Shown: positions 26,822 through 36,498, counted from the first letter of the stretch. The stretch: 64,000 nucleotides of DNA from Pistricoccus aurantiacus (GCF_042682565.1 NZ_JBHUIC010000004.1), one strand, 5' to 3'. Notes: generated by a model from the letters alone, not told the origin. Numbers and translations are program-made.

Positions 26822-27189
26822 CGCTGCCCCCCAGCGTGGAACGTTTGAGCATCATGTTGAGCCTGGTAGCGGTCATTCTGGCGACCTTGCCGCGCTATCT
26901 CGTCGGTGAGCATAATGAGCGTCTGATTCTGATCGTGCTGGCGGCATTCGCATTGGCGGTGGTCAGCGCCGTTCAGTGGTATCAGCTGTCCAGCGCGCAT
27001 CGGCGCCGGCTGCCCGGTCTGTTGGGCCGTTTCGGCGCTTGCGTGGTGGTTGGTATCGTCGTGATGAGCGGTTGGCAGTTTCTTGCCCGAGACGGCATCG
27101 ACATGGCCATCGCGCTTTCCCAGGGCGCCACGCTGGGCCTGTTGCTATACGTCTTGGGCCTCTGGCTACGGAAAAAGCCGGCGCAATAA
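26818..27189 (+). CDS. Unknown four-helix membrane protein coupled to flavodoxin
   Basis: A 123-residue hydrophobic protein, not recognised as a named family. Likely helices lie at about residues 9-25, 35-53, 63-82 and 97-115, with basic loops such as HRRRLPGLLGR suggesting inner-membrane topology. Its ATG overlaps the flavodoxin stop and AAGGGA lies upstream. Translation coupling suggests it could exchange electrons with, or anchor, the flavodoxin, but no haem- or quinone-binding residues are evident. Confidence 0.65.
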   Translation: MTLPPSVERLSIMLSLVAVILATLPRYLVGEHNERLILIVLAAFALAVVSAVQWYQLSSAHRRRLPGLLGRFGACVVVGIVVMSGWQFLARDGIDMAIALSQGATLGLLLYVLGLWLRKKPAQ

Positions 27190-27234
27190 AGCCCACGAAA
27201 ATAGCCGTCAGGCACCTGGCGGCTTACAGACTTT

Positions 27235-28599
27235 TTACGTCAATGTATAACAGGGCACATAGTCACTGCCCGGTAGCTTCATGCGCCCCTGCACGACGAA
27301 GGAGTCCAGCAGTTCATCCAGGCGTGTCATCAGTTCCGTTTCCGCATGCAGTTGAAAAGGCCCGTGGGTTTCGATGGCCTGAATACCATCTTCCTTGACG
27401 TTGCCGGCGACGATTCCCGAAAAAGCGCGGCGCAGGGCAGCGGCCAGTTCGTGAACCGGTTGCTGGCGATGTAGCGCCAGGCTCGCCATGGCCTCATGCG
27501 TCGCTTCAAAAGGCTCCTGAAAGCCTCGTGCGATGTTCAAATGCCAGTTGTAGTAGAAGGCATCATGCTTGGCGCGGCGAAACTCTGTCACTGCATCGAT
27601 CCCGTCTCGCATGGTGCGTGCCACCTGAACCGGATCGTCGATGATGATTTGGTAGCACTGGCGAGCTTCCTCGCCCAACGTATAGACCAGGAATTCGTCG
27701 ATACGCTTGAAGTAGTCTGCCGCGTCGGCAGGGCCGGTAAATATCACCGGGAGCGGCGTATTGCGATTGTCCGGATTCAGCAAGATACCCAGCAGGTAGA
27801 GAATCTCTTCCGCAGTACCGACGCCCCCTGGAAAGACGATGATGCCGTGACCCACACGCAAGAAGGCTTCCAGGCGTTTTTCGATATCCGGCATGATCAC
27901 CAGTTCATTGACGATCGGGTTGGGCGCTTCCGCGGCGATGATGCCAGGTTCGGAAATACCCAGATAGCGACTTTCCGTACGGCGCTGTTTGGCATGAGCG
28001 ACGTTGGCACCTTTCATGGGACCTTTCATGGCGCCCGGACCGCAGCCGGTACAGATGTCCAGATTACGTAGTCCTAGATGGTAGCCGACGGATTTCGAAT
28101 AGTCGTATTCTTCCCGGGAAATCGAATGGCCGCCCCAGCAAACCACCAGGCTGGGATCAGCCGACGGCTTGAGCACACCCGCCTTGCGCAGTATATGAAA
28201 GATGGCATTGGTGGTGCCTTCGCCGGTGCTCAGGTCAAAACGGGGTTGGTTCTGAATCTCGTTATAGACATAAACGATGTCGCGCAATACCGACGACAGA
28301 AGCTGGCGGGTGCCGCGAATCATCTCTCCGTCGACGAAAGCGTCCACCGGGGCGTTGGTCAGCTTGAGACGGATACCGCGATCCTGTTGCAATACCTGGA
28401 TATCGAAATCGTGGTAGGTCTCCATGATCGCGCGGGCATCGTCGCTGGTATTGCCGTAATTGAGCACCGCCAGGGCGCAGCGGCGCAGCAGGCCGTGCAG
28501 GCCGTTGGCGGAAGTATCGCGCAGACGCGATACCTCGTGCTGGGAGAGCACTTCCAGACTGCCTTCCGGTGAAATGGTCGTGGTAATTTTTTTAGGCAT
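27235..28599 (-). CDS. ppnN: Pyrimidine/purine nucleotide 5'-monophosphate nucleosidase PpnN
   Basis: A 454-residue cytosolic enzyme that cleaves nucleoside monophosphates to base and ribose 5-phosphate and is stimulated by (p)ppGpp in E. coli. An N-terminal DUF4478-like region (about 1-140) precedes the LOG/Rossmann core, with VCWGGHSISREEYDYS, CTGCGPGAMKGPMKGA and the catalytic PGGVGTAEEILYLLG near residues 255-270. The C-terminal DUF3412 region completes the family length. AAGGAAG precedes the ATG. Confidence 0.93.
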   Translation of the reverse strand: MPKKITTTISPEGSLEVLSQHEVSRLRDTSANGLHGLLRRCALAVLNYGNTSDDARAIMETYHDFDIQVLQQDRGIRLKLTNAPVDAFVDGEMIRGTRQLLSSVLRDIVYVYNEIQNQPRFDLSTGEGTTNAIFHILRKAGVLKPSADPSLVVCWGGHSISREEYDYSKSVGYHLGLRNLDICTGCGPGAMKGPMKGANVAHAKQRRTESRYLGISEPGIIAAEAPNPIVNELVIMPDIEKRLEAFLRVGHGIIVFPGGVGTAEEILYLLGILLNPDNRNTPLPVIFTGPADAADYFKRIDEFLVYTLGEEARQCYQIIIDDPVQVARTMRDGIDAVTEFRRAKHDAFYYNWHLNIARGFQEPFEATHEAMASLALHRQQPVHELAAALRRAFSGIVAGNVKEDGIQAIETHGPFQLHAETELMTRLDELLDSFVVQGRMKLPGSDYVPCYTLT

Positions 28600-28675
28600 G
28601 TCAGGCTTCCTTGTTTCGATATCGACACTTGGACGGCGATTCGCGGGCGGGGCTGATAAAAGAGAGAACGTGGAA

Positions 28676-28966
28676 TCAGGCTGCGTCCGCGAGTTGACAG
28701 GCTTCGAGCCATAGCATCAGGATCTGTCCGCGATCCTGAGGACTCATGGCATCCTCGGCGAAAGTGCCTTCTAGCCATTCCGCGAAAAGAGCGTCGAAAT
28801 CCTCCGGTTCCACGTTTTCCGGCTCGTACTCCGCCATTTCCATGACCAGCGGCACCTGGGGGATCAGATATCCCAAGGCAAAGAGCTGATCCTCGTCGGC
28901 GTGGTTTTCCATGTGCCGCAGCGCTTCATGAATGGCCGCGGCGCGATCGGCAAGTGGATCGGTCAT
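28676..28966 (-). CDS. YfcL-family protein
   Basis: A 96-residue acidic protein. The order of an N-terminal helix, FALGYLIPQVPLV in the middle and the acidic EPEDFDALFAEWLEGTFAEDAMS resembles YfcL, a conserved gammaproteobacterial family of unknown function. The ATG at 28966 has GGGAG upstream at long spacing; an extension to 29044 would add 26 residues without similarity. It lies upstream of ppnN on the same strand. Confidence 0.7.
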   Translation of the reverse strand: MTDPLADRAAAIHEALRHMENHADEDQLFALGYLIPQVPLVMEMAEYEPENVEPEDFDALFAEWLEGTFAEDAMSPQDRGQILMLWLEACQLADAA

Positions 28967-29118
28967 AGTGTCGTGATCTCCCGTATCTTGGAACGAAATC
29001 TTAACATGGCGGATGATGGGCTCGCAGCGCTGCGGATGGCTCATAAAACTGATAAGCTTATGTCTTGTAAACTTTATTTAATCATTCTTCAAAATGCGCC
29101 CGAGTGAAATGCTGCGTC

Positions 29119-30006
29119 ATGTTCAACGCCCAGTACTTTCGTACCTTTATTACGCTGGTGGAAACCGGTAGCTTCACCGAAACCGCCGGACGTCTGAACA
29201 TGACTCAGCCCGGGGTCAGCCAGCACATCAGAAAACTCGAGCGCTACCTTCAAAAATCCTTGCTGACGAGACACGGACGGCGGTTTACGCTTACCGAGAG
29301 CGGACGTCGTGCCTACGACTATGCGCTTAGGCTATTCGCTGAGCACGAGCAGTTTCGCCATTCGCTGGATGACGACTCACTGGACAGCGGCGAATGTCGT
29401 ATTGCCTCACCATCCAGTATCGGCCTGATGCTTTATCCCTTTATGCTGGGCTATCAGCAGATGCATGCGGGCATCACCGTCAGCTACCACTTTGCCTCCA
29501 ACAACGAGATTGCCAAGGATCTCGTCGCCGGGCGATACGACCTGGGAATCGTCACTGAAACCGTTAAGCACCCGAAGCTGAATTATCAGCTTTGGCATCA
29601 AGAGCCGCTTTGTCTGGTGGTGCCGGCGGATTTTGTCGGCACGGGGCTGAGCGATCTGCTGGGGCTTGGAATGATTCACCACCCGAACGGTATCAATAAT
29701 GCCAGCGGTCTGTTGAAAGCCAATTTTCCCGACGAGTTTCGCTCCCTGGATCATTTTCCTCGTCAGGGGTTTACTAACGAGGTGTCCCTGGTGCTGGATG
29801 CGGTAGCGCGAGGGTTGGGATTTTGCGTCGTTTCCCGGCTGATTCTCGAGACATCGCCGTGGCAGCGTCAGGTCCGGGCGCTAGCACTGTCGCGGCCGGT
29901 CTATGAACACCTCTATCTGGCGATGCCCAGCGGGGTTGAAATGCCTCGTCGCTATGCCCGCCTGCTCGAAGAATTCCGCGAACAACGCAGTCTCGTCTCC
30001 CAGTGA
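29119..30006 (+). CDS. LysR-family transcriptional regulator
   Basis: A 295-residue regulator. The winged helix-turn-helix covers about residues 1-60 (FRTFITLVETGSFTETAGRL, then TQPGVSQHIRKLERYL), followed by a long linker helix and a periplasmic-binding-protein-like effector domain. Targets are unknown: the nearest divergent gene is the YfcL-like gene, and gcvP lies convergent. The ATG at 29119 was preferred; a GTG at 29104 would add five residues. Neither has a clear ribosome site. Confidence 0.9.
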   Translation: MFNAQYFRTFITLVETGSFTETAGRLNMTQPGVSQHIRKLERYLQKSLLTRHGRRFTLTESGRRAYDYALRLFAEHEQFRHSLDDDSLDSGECRIASPSSIGLMLYPFMLGYQQMHAGITVSYHFASNNEIAKDLVAGRYDLGIVTETVKHPKLNYQLWHQEPLCLVVPADFVGTGLSDLLGLGMIHHPNGINNASGLLKANFPDEFRSLDHFPRQGFTNEVSLVLDAVARGLGFCVVSRLILETSPWQRQVRALALSRPVYEHLYLAMPSGVEMPRRYARLLEEFREQRSLVSQ

Positions 30007-30018
30007 CGTCTTTCTCAT

Positions 30019-30053
30019 AAAAAACACCTCCGGCTTGTTATGCCGGAGGCGTT
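30019..30053. terminator. Terminator shared by LysR gene and gcvP
   Basis: CCTCCGGC (30027-30034) pairs with GCCGGAGG (30042-30049) around TTGTTAT. On the minus strand it is followed by TGTTTTTTAT, a strong signal for the gcvP transcript; on the plus strand only a weak TTTA follows. Confidence 0.8.
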
Positions 30054-30084
30054 TATCGATGACGTGACTAGCCGGCTTTGAACG

Positions 30085-32979
30085 TCAATCTCGATACTCG
30101 TCGATACTAGGGCAGGAGCAGATCAACTGGCGATCGCCGAATACATTATCCACCCGGTTGACCGCCGGCCAGTACTTCGCCGCCTTGACCGCCTCGGTAG
30201 GGAAGGCGGCGACTTCACGAGAATAAGGATGCTCCCATTGCTCGGCCATCAGATCCGCCATGGTATGCGGTGCATTCACCAAGGGGTTGTCCTCGCCGCT
30301 CCAGCCGCCGCTTTCCACTCGTGCGATTTCCTCACGAATCGCGATCATCGCGTCACAGAAACGGTCGATCTCGAACAGGGATTCGGACTCCGTAGGCTCC
30401 ACCATCAAGGTACCAGGCACCGGGAAGGACATGGTAGGTGCATGAAAGCCGTAGTCCATCAGGCGCTTGGCGATATCTTCCTCGCCGATACCGGAAGCGG
30501 ACTTCAGTGGACGAATGTCTATGATGCACTCGTGGGCCACGGTACCGTTGATACCCTTGTAAAGCACCGGGTAGTGCTCTTCGAGACGCTTGGCGATGTA
30601 GTTGGCGTTGAGAATCGCAAGCTCCGTGGCTTCCCTGAGTCCTCTGGCGCCCATCATCTTGATATAGCCCCAGGAAATCGGCAGGATCGAGGCGCTGCCG
30701 TAGGCCGCCGCTGAAACCGCCCCGCAGTTTTCCTCGACTCCGGGGATCGGCGTGACCACGTGATTGGAAACGTAGGGTGCCAGATGCGCCTTGACCCCGA
30801 TCGGCCCCATGCCCGGCCCGCCGCCTCCGTGCGGGATGCAGAACGTCTTGTGCAGGTTGAGGTGGGAAACGTCGCCGCCGAAATCTCCTGGACGGGCAAT
30901 TCCTACCTGAGCATTCATGTTGGCGCCATCGATATACACCTGGCCACCGTGACCATGAACGATATCACAGGCTTCCTGCACGCCCTCCTCGAATACCCCA
31001 TGAGTGGAAGGATAGGTCAGCATGATCGCGGAAAGCTCTTGGCTGTGCTTCTCTGCCTTGGCCTTCAGATCCGCCAGATCGATGTTGCCATCCTTGTCGC
31101 ATTCAACCACCACCACTTTCATCTGCGCCATCGCAGCGGAAGCCGGGTTGGTTCCGTGGGCGGAGCTGGGAATCAGGCAGATATTGCGGTGGCTCTCGCC
31201 TTCGGCTTCCTGGAAACGGCGAATGGCCAACAGGCCTGCGTACTCCCCCTGGGCGCCGGAGTTGGGCTGCATGGAAATATGATCATAGCCGGTGATTTCC
31301 TGCAGGAAGGCGGATAGCTCGTCGATGACCTGCTTGTAGCCGGCGACCTGATCCCGGGGCGCGAACGGGTGCACGTCGGCGAATTCCGCCCAGGTGATGG
31401 GAATCATCTCGCTGGTGGCGTTGAGCTTCATGGTGCATGAGCCCAGCGGAATCATTGCATGGGTCAGAGAAAGATCCTTGTTTTCCAACCGCTTGAGATA
31501 GCGCAGCATCTCGGTTTCGCTGCGGTAGCGCTGAAAGGTAGGATGCGTCAGGAAATCCGAGCTGCGCTGACAGGCGTCGGGAATACCACTGATGCGCTGA
31601 TTCAGAATCTCTTCATCGAGACTGGCGATGGAGAGATCGTGTTCTTCTCCCAGCAGGATATCGAACAGCACCACCAGGTCCGCGGCAGTGGTAGTTTCGT
31701 TCAGGCTGACGCCGATGTCGCCATTGTCGAAGTAGCGCAGGTTGACGTCGTGGGTCAGGGCGCGCCCGTAAATCTTGCCCGCATCCAGGTTCGTGAGCCG
31801 CAGGGTATCGAACCAGCTGTCATGCACGAGGCTGACGCCCTTGCGCTTGAGGCCTTGCGCCAGAATATTGGTCAGGCGATGGATGCGCCGGGCGATGGTG
31901 CGCAGACCCTCCGCGCCGTGATAGACCGCATAGAAACCGGCGATGTTGGCAAGAAGCGCCTGAGCGGTACAGATATTGGAAGTCGCCTTTTCGCGGCGGA
32001 TATGCTGTTCCCGCGTCTGCATGGCCATGCGCAGCGCCTGGCGTCCGTGGCTGTCCCGGGAGACGCCGATAATGCGGCCGGGAATCGAGCGCTTGAGCTT
32101 GTCCGTGGTGGCGAAGAAAGCGGCGTGAGGACCACCGAAGCCCATGGGTACACCGAAACGCTGAGTGTTGCCCACCACGATATCCGCTCCCAGGCTGCCA
32201 GGCTCCTTGAGTAGCACCAGGCCCATGATGTCTGCCGCCACGCAGGTCATGACGCCGGCATCCCGGGCCTTGTCCAGCAGCGGTGCCAGATCGCGAATCT
32301 GGCCGCTCTCGCCGGGATATTGCAGCAGGGCGCCGAACACTTCCTGGTCCGTCAGGTTGTCCGCCGGCGCGACGATCAGCTCGAAGCCGAAATAATGCGC
32401 GCGGGTACGCAGCACGTCCAAGGTCTGTGGCAGCACATCGTCGGCAACGAAGAACGTCTGGCTCTTGATCTTCTTGTTGGCCCGCCGGCAGAGAGCCATG
32501 GCTTCCGCGCTGGCGGTAGCTTCATCCAGCAGCGAGGCGTTGGCCAGTTCCATGCCGGTCAGGTCCATGACCATCTGCTGGAAATTGAGCAGACCTTCCA
32601 GGCGGCCCTGGGAGATCTCCGCCTGATAAGGCGTGTAAGCGGTATACCAGCCCGGGTTTTCCAGCACGTTGCGCTGAATGACCGCGGGTAGGTGAGTGTG
32701 GTGATAGCCTTGACCTATATAGGTCTTGAAGACCTTGTTCTGGCGCGCCAGGCGTTTCAGGTAGTCGAGCGCCTCGGCCTCGCTGCGCGGCGAGTCCAGA
32801 TCGAGCTCACGCTTCAAGCGAATGCCCGGCGGTACGGTTTTCTCGATAAGCGTAGGAAGGCTGTCGATGCCCAGCGTCTCGAGCATGGTGGCGACATCGT
32901 CGCTGCCGGGTCCGTTATGACGTTGCAGAAACGCATCGTGACTGGCCAGCTCCGCCAGACGTCGATTCTCTAGTGCCAT
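30085..32979 (-). CDS. gcvP: Glycine dehydrogenase (decarboxylating), P protein
   Basis: A 964-residue PLP enzyme of the glycine cleavage system. It decarboxylates glycine and passes the aminomethyl group to the lipoyl arm of GcvH. It is the fused (homodimeric) type: the N half carries GQGYHHTHLPAVIQRNVLE and the C half carries the active site, with the PLP lysine near residue 711 in NLHKTFCIPHGGGGPGMGP. The ATG at 32979 gives the family N terminus; a longer in-frame start at 33009 is unlikely. It lies 88 bases downstream of gcvH. Confidence 0.96.
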   Translation of the reverse strand: MALENRRLAELASHDAFLQRHNGPGSDDVATMLETLGIDSLPTLIEKTVPPGIRLKRELDLDSPRSEAEALDYLKRLARQNKVFKTYIGQGYHHTHLPAVIQRNVLENPGWYTAYTPYQAEISQGRLEGLLNFQQMVMDLTGMELANASLLDEATASAEAMALCRRANKKIKSQTFFVADDVLPQTLDVLRTRAHYFGFELIVAPADNLTDQEVFGALLQYPGESGQIRDLAPLLDKARDAGVMTCVAADIMGLVLLKEPGSLGADIVVGNTQRFGVPMGFGGPHAAFFATTDKLKRSIPGRIIGVSRDSHGRQALRMAMQTREQHIRREKATSNICTAQALLANIAGFYAVYHGAEGLRTIARRIHRLTNILAQGLKRKGVSLVHDSWFDTLRLTNLDAGKIYGRALTHDVNLRYFDNGDIGVSLNETTTAADLVVLFDILLGEEHDLSIASLDEEILNQRISGIPDACQRSSDFLTHPTFQRYRSETEMLRYLKRLENKDLSLTHAMIPLGSCTMKLNATSEMIPITWAEFADVHPFAPRDQVAGYKQVIDELSAFLQEITGYDHISMQPNSGAQGEYAGLLAIRRFQEAEGESHRNICLIPSSAHGTNPASAAMAQMKVVVVECDKDGNIDLADLKAKAEKHSQELSAIMLTYPSTHGVFEEGVQEACDIVHGHGGQVYIDGANMNAQVGIARPGDFGGDVSHLNLHKTFCIPHGGGGPGMGPIGVKAHLAPYVSNHVVTPIPGVEENCGAVSAAAYGSASILPISWGYIKMMGARGLREATELAILNANYIAKRLEEHYPVLYKGINGTVAHECIIDIRPLKSASGIGEEDIAKRLMDYGFHAPTMSFPVPGTLMVEPTESESLFEIDRFCDAMIAIREEIARVESGGWSGEDNPLVNAPHTMADLMAEQWEHPYSREVAAFPTEAVKAAKYWPAVNRVDNVFGDRQLICSCPSIDEYRD

Positions 32980-33067
32980 GAAACACCCTGTAGGAAATAA
33001 GGGAGCCAATCGCTCCGTAAGAACAAGAATCGGGCGGGGGTCATTCCCGCCCTGATGCGACCGTCAA

Positions 33068-33463
33068 TCAGTCCTCGTCTGCCTCGGCTACCTTGGTATA
33101 GGCGTCCGCGTCCATCAGCTTTTCCAGCGAATCTTCGTCGATGAGCCGAAGTTTGGCGATCCAGCCATCTTCGTAGGGCGACTCGTTGATGGTTTCCGGA
33201 GAGTCTTCCAGGGCTTCATTGATTTCGACCACTTCGCCGGCCAAGGGGGCGTAGAGATCCGACGCCGCCTTGACGGATTCGATGACGCCAAATTCATCAC
33301 CGGCGTCCATCTCGCGCCCGATTTCCGGAAGCTCAACGAAAACCACGTCGCCCAAAGCTTGCTGGGCATGATCGGTGATACCCAGAGTGACGGTGCCATC
33401 ACCGTTGTCCAGCACCCACTCATGGCTTTCGGTGTAGCGAAGATTGGCTGGAATATTGCTCAT
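33068..33463 (-). CDS. gcvH: Glycine cleavage system H protein
   Basis: A 131-residue lipoyl carrier protein that shuttles the aminomethyl group between GcvP, GcvT and the L protein. The lipoylated lysine is K65 in GVIESVKAASDLYAP; the N-terminal RYTESHEWV and the C-terminal DGWIAKLRL are typical. It is followed by gcvP on the same strand. Confidence 0.96.
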   Translation of the reverse strand: MSNIPANLRYTESHEWVLDNGDGTVTLGITDHAQQALGDVVFVELPEIGREMDAGDEFGVIESVKAASDLYAPLAGEVVEINEALEDSPETINESPYEDGWIAKLRLIDEDSLEKLMDADAYTKVAEADED

Positions 33464-33748
33464 CTCGTTTTCCTATACGAAGGGGTTTCCGATTCGATGA
33501 ATTCTAACGCTATCCATGACGTTTCGCGAATTATGTCGACACTCGATGCTCCGCAAGGCTGGCATCGAAACGATTCGGTCAGCGCAGGAGACAGTCTCGC
33601 GAAATCAGGAAAACGTTGAATAATCGAGTTTCCAGGCGAGTACTGTTAGGAAAGCGCTTCTGCGAAAGTACAGTAGAGTGTAATGGAAACAATCCGCTAT
33701 GGTACGCGGGTGCGCAAGTAATAAAAAACCGATCAAGGGGTAACTCAA

Positions 33749-35137
33749 GTGGAAACATTGACGAGTATCTTTACAGCGATCAACGGCGTGGTGTGGGGAC
33801 CATTGATGCTGATCCTGCTGCTGGGGGTAGGGATTTATCTGCAGGCGGGACTCAAGATCATGCCGATTCGCAAGCTCGGCATGGGCTTCAAGCTGTTGTT
33901 CCAGAAGCGCCCGGCGGGCATGGGAGAGGAAAAGGAAGGGGAAATCTCGCCCTTCAACGCCCTGATGACGGCACTTTCCGCCACCATCGGCACCGGCAAC
34001 ATCGCCGGGGTGGCCACGGCCATCGCATTAGGTGGACCCGGCGCGATCTTCTGGATGTGGATCACCGCTCTGGTGGGAATGGCCACCAAGTTCTCGGAAG
34101 CGGTACTGGCGGTACGCTTCAGGGAAACCGACAGCCTTGGCTACCATATCGGCGGGCCGATGTACTACATCAAGAATGGCCTGGGGCGAAAGTGGATCTG
34201 GCTGGGCGGTGCCTTTGCCTTCTTCGGCGCGGTAGCCGCCTTCGGCATCGGCAATACAGTGCAGTCGAATTCCGTGGCGGACGCCCTGGAATCCAGCTTC
34301 GGCGTTCCGCACTGGATCACGGGCCTGGTGATCATGGTGCTGGCCGGGGCGGTGATTCTGGGCGGTATCCGCCGCATTGCCAAGGTGGCGGGCAAGCTGG
34401 TGCCGATCATGTCTGTCGCCTACATCATTGCCGGCATCATTGCCCTTGCCGCCAATATCGATCAGATCGGCACCGCCTTTGGCAATATCTTCTATTATGC
34501 CTTCAATCCTCATGCAGCCGTGGGCGGATTCGCCGGCGCCGCGGTCATGGCGGCGATACGCTTCGGGGTGGCGCGGGGTATCTTCTCCAATGAAGCCGGC
34601 CTGGGCAGCGCCCCTATCGCCCACGCCGCGGCCCAGACCAAGAACCCGGTACGCCAGGGCTTGATCGCGATGCTCGGAACCTTCATCGATACCATCATGG
34701 TCTGCACCATTACCGCCCTGGTGATTCTGACCGCGCCTATCTGGGAAACCGGCGAGGCGGGCGCCTCCTTGACGGCGCTGTCCTTCGACAACGCTCTCCC
34801 GGGTGGCGGTCTGGGTGAGGCGATCGTTTCCATCGCGCTCTCTGTCTTTGCCTTCACCACGATTCTCGGCTGGTCCTTCTATGGTGAGAAATGCTGCCAG
34901 TTCCTGTTTGGCGTGCGCTCCATCATGCCTTACCGAGTACTCTTCGTGCTGGCGATTCCGGTAGGAGCGCTGGCTCAGCTGGGCTTCATCTGGCTGATGG
35001 CGGATACCTTCAACGCCTTGATGGCGATTCCCAACCTGATCGCGCTGGCACTGCTGTCGCCGATCGTCTTCAAGCTGGCCAAGGATTTCTTCGCCGGCAA
35101 GGATGTCTTGCCCGGTGAGGAACTCGATCATTTTTAA
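33749..35137 (+). CDS. AGCS-family Na+/alanine (or glycine) symporter
   Basis: A 462-residue membrane transporter. The family signature GEISPFNALMTALSATIGTGNIAGVATAI lies near residues 66-94, and the later RGIFSNEAGLGSAPIAHAAA is also characteristic. Members import D/L-alanine or glycine with sodium. The start is GTG after AAGGGGT. It is divergent from gcvH and upstream of gcvT, so glycine is a plausible substrate. Confidence 0.92.
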   Translation: METLTSIFTAINGVVWGPLMLILLLGVGIYLQAGLKIMPIRKLGMGFKLLFQKRPAGMGEEKEGEISPFNALMTALSATIGTGNIAGVATAIALGGPGAIFWMWITALVGMATKFSEAVLAVRFRETDSLGYHIGGPMYYIKNGLGRKWIWLGGAFAFFGAVAAFGIGNTVQSNSVADALESSFGVPHWITGLVIMVLAGAVILGGIRRIAKVAGKLVPIMSVAYIIAGIIALAANIDQIGTAFGNIFYYAFNPHAAVGGFAGAAVMAAIRFGVARGIFSNEAGLGSAPIAHAAAQTKNPVRQGLIAMLGTFIDTIMVCTITALVILTAPIWETGEAGASLTALSFDNALPGGGLGEAIVSIALSVFAFTTILGWSFYGEKCCQFLFGVRSIMPYRVLFVLAIPVGALAQLGFIWLMADTFNALMAIPNLIALALLSPIVFKLAKDFFAGKDVLPGEELDHF

Positions 35138-35154
35138 GCGACTTGCTTGAGAAA

Positions 35155-35208
35155 GGCTAAGGGGCGGCTGATAGCGAATACTATCGGTTGCCCCTTATAG
35201 GTTTAGCC
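35155..35208 (+). other. Long imperfect hairpin between symporter gene and gcvT
   Basis: GGCTAA (35155-35160) pairs with TTAGCC (35203-35208), with inner pairings AAGGGGC/GCCCCTT and CTGATAG/CTATCGG. The stem is long but there is no T-run after it, so it is not a standard intrinsic terminator. It lies 18 bases after the symporter stop and about 70 before gcvT. Confidence 0.6.
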
Positions 35209-35281
35209 TCATGGCGTTACACTCGCATCGTTCATAGTCGTTTCAGGACGATTCATCGCAACCATCAGGGAGACCAAAGGC

Positions 35282-36394
35282 ATGGGTGAACTCGACAAGA
35301 CCCCCTTATACGAGCTGCATGTGGAATGCGGCGGCAAGATGGTGCCCTTTGCCGGTTATTCCATGCCGGTACAGTTTCCGCTAGGCGTCAAGAAAGAGCA
35401 TGAGCACGTTCGCAACGCTTGCGGGCTATTCGACGTTTCTCACATGGGACAAGTGATTGTACGCGGTCAGGAACCGGCAGCAGCGCTTGAAACTCTCGTG
35501 TCCGCGGATATCGTCGGATTACCGGAAGGCGTGCAGCGTTATGCGCTATTCACCAACGACGAAGGCGGCATCCTCGATGACCTGATGGTCAGCAACGCCG
35601 GGGATCATTTCTATCTGGTCGTCAACGCGGCCTGCAAGGAACAGGATATTTCCTACCTGCATACCGGCCTGGCCGGCGAATACGAGATCGAGGTGCTGGA
35701 TCGCGGTCTGTTGGCGCTGCAGGGGCCGCAGGCGGCCACCGTCATGCAGCGGCTGTGTCCCGAGGCCTGTGACTTGACGTTCATGCATCACGGTCGTTTC
35801 GAGATCGATGGCATTCCGGTGTGGATCAGTCGCAGCGGCTATACCGGAGAAGACGGTTTTGAAATCTCCGTGCCGGCGGAGCAGACGGAAGCCTTGGCGC
35901 GCTTGCTGCTGGAGCAGGAAGAAGTCGAACCGATCGGGCTCGGGGCGCGGGATTCGTTGCGCCTTGAAGCCGGGCTTTGCCTCTACGGCCACGATATCGA
36001 TACCACCACGACGCCGGTGGAAGCTGGACTGATCTGGGCGGTCGGCAAGCCGCGTCGTCATGGCGGGGAGCGGGCGGGAGGTTTCCCCGGTGCGGATATC
36101 GTATTGCATCAGATCGATGCCAAGGACCATACCCGCAAGCGGGTCGGCCTGCTGGGTGAAGGACGAGCGCCGGTGCGGGGAGGGACCAAGCTGTACGATC
36201 AGGACGATAAGCATATCGGCGAGGTAACCTCCGGCGGTTTCGGACCCAGCGTGGGTAAGCCGGTGGCGCTGGGCTATGTGGATGTCGCTTATGCGAATCT
36301 GGATACGCAGGTCTTTGCCGAAGTACGTGGCAAGCGCTTGCCTATGACGATCAGCAAGACGCCTTTTGTCACGCCGCACTACTATCGCGGGTAA
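35282..36394 (+). CDS. gcvT: Aminomethyltransferase (glycine cleavage T protein)
   Basis: A 370-residue tetrahydrofolate-dependent enzyme that releases ammonia and forms 5,10-methylene-THF from the aminomethyl-lipoyl arm. Family motifs include KMVPFAGYSMPVQF near residues 18-31, LFDVSHMGQ, SRSGYTGEDGFEI and the C-terminal domain ending TPFVTPHYYR. It is on the opposite strand to gcvH/gcvP and separated from them by the symporter gene. A terminator follows about 100 bases later. Confidence 0.96.
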   Translation: MGELDKTPLYELHVECGGKMVPFAGYSMPVQFPLGVKKEHEHVRNACGLFDVSHMGQVIVRGQEPAAALETLVSADIVGLPEGVQRYALFTNDEGGILDDLMVSNAGDHFYLVVNAACKEQDISYLHTGLAGEYEIEVLDRGLLALQGPQAATVMQRLCPEACDLTFMHHGRFEIDGIPVWISRSGYTGEDGFEISVPAEQTEALARLLLEQEEVEPIGLGARDSLRLEAGLCLYGHDIDTTTTPVEAGLIWAVGKPRRHGGERAGGFPGADIVLHQIDAKDHTRKRVGLLGEGRAPVRGGTKLYDQDDKHIGEVTSGGFGPSVGKPVALGYVDVAYANLDTQVFAEVRGKRLPMTISKTPFVTPHYYRG

Positions 36395-36449
36395 TAAGAG
36401 CGGATATCGTGGCAAGAAAGCCAGGCGTTTTCGGCTCTATTCTCTTGTT

Positions 36450-36468
36450 ATATTTATACCGTTATCTT
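36450..36468 (+). repeat. AT-rich dispersed repeat, copy B
   Basis: ATATTTATACCGTTATCTT is identical over 19 bases to the copy at 50058-50076. It lies 55 bases after the gcvT stop, before the gcvT terminator and on the same strand. Confidence 0.65.
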
Positions 36469-36498
36469 TCTTTATATTTGACAAGCTGAAACATATAA

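Noticed and set aside
33464..33748. Possible glycine riboswitch upstream of gcvH or the symporter gene
   Set aside because: The conserved core elements of the glycine aptamer could not be found on either strand; only a short GGAGAC-like string is present.
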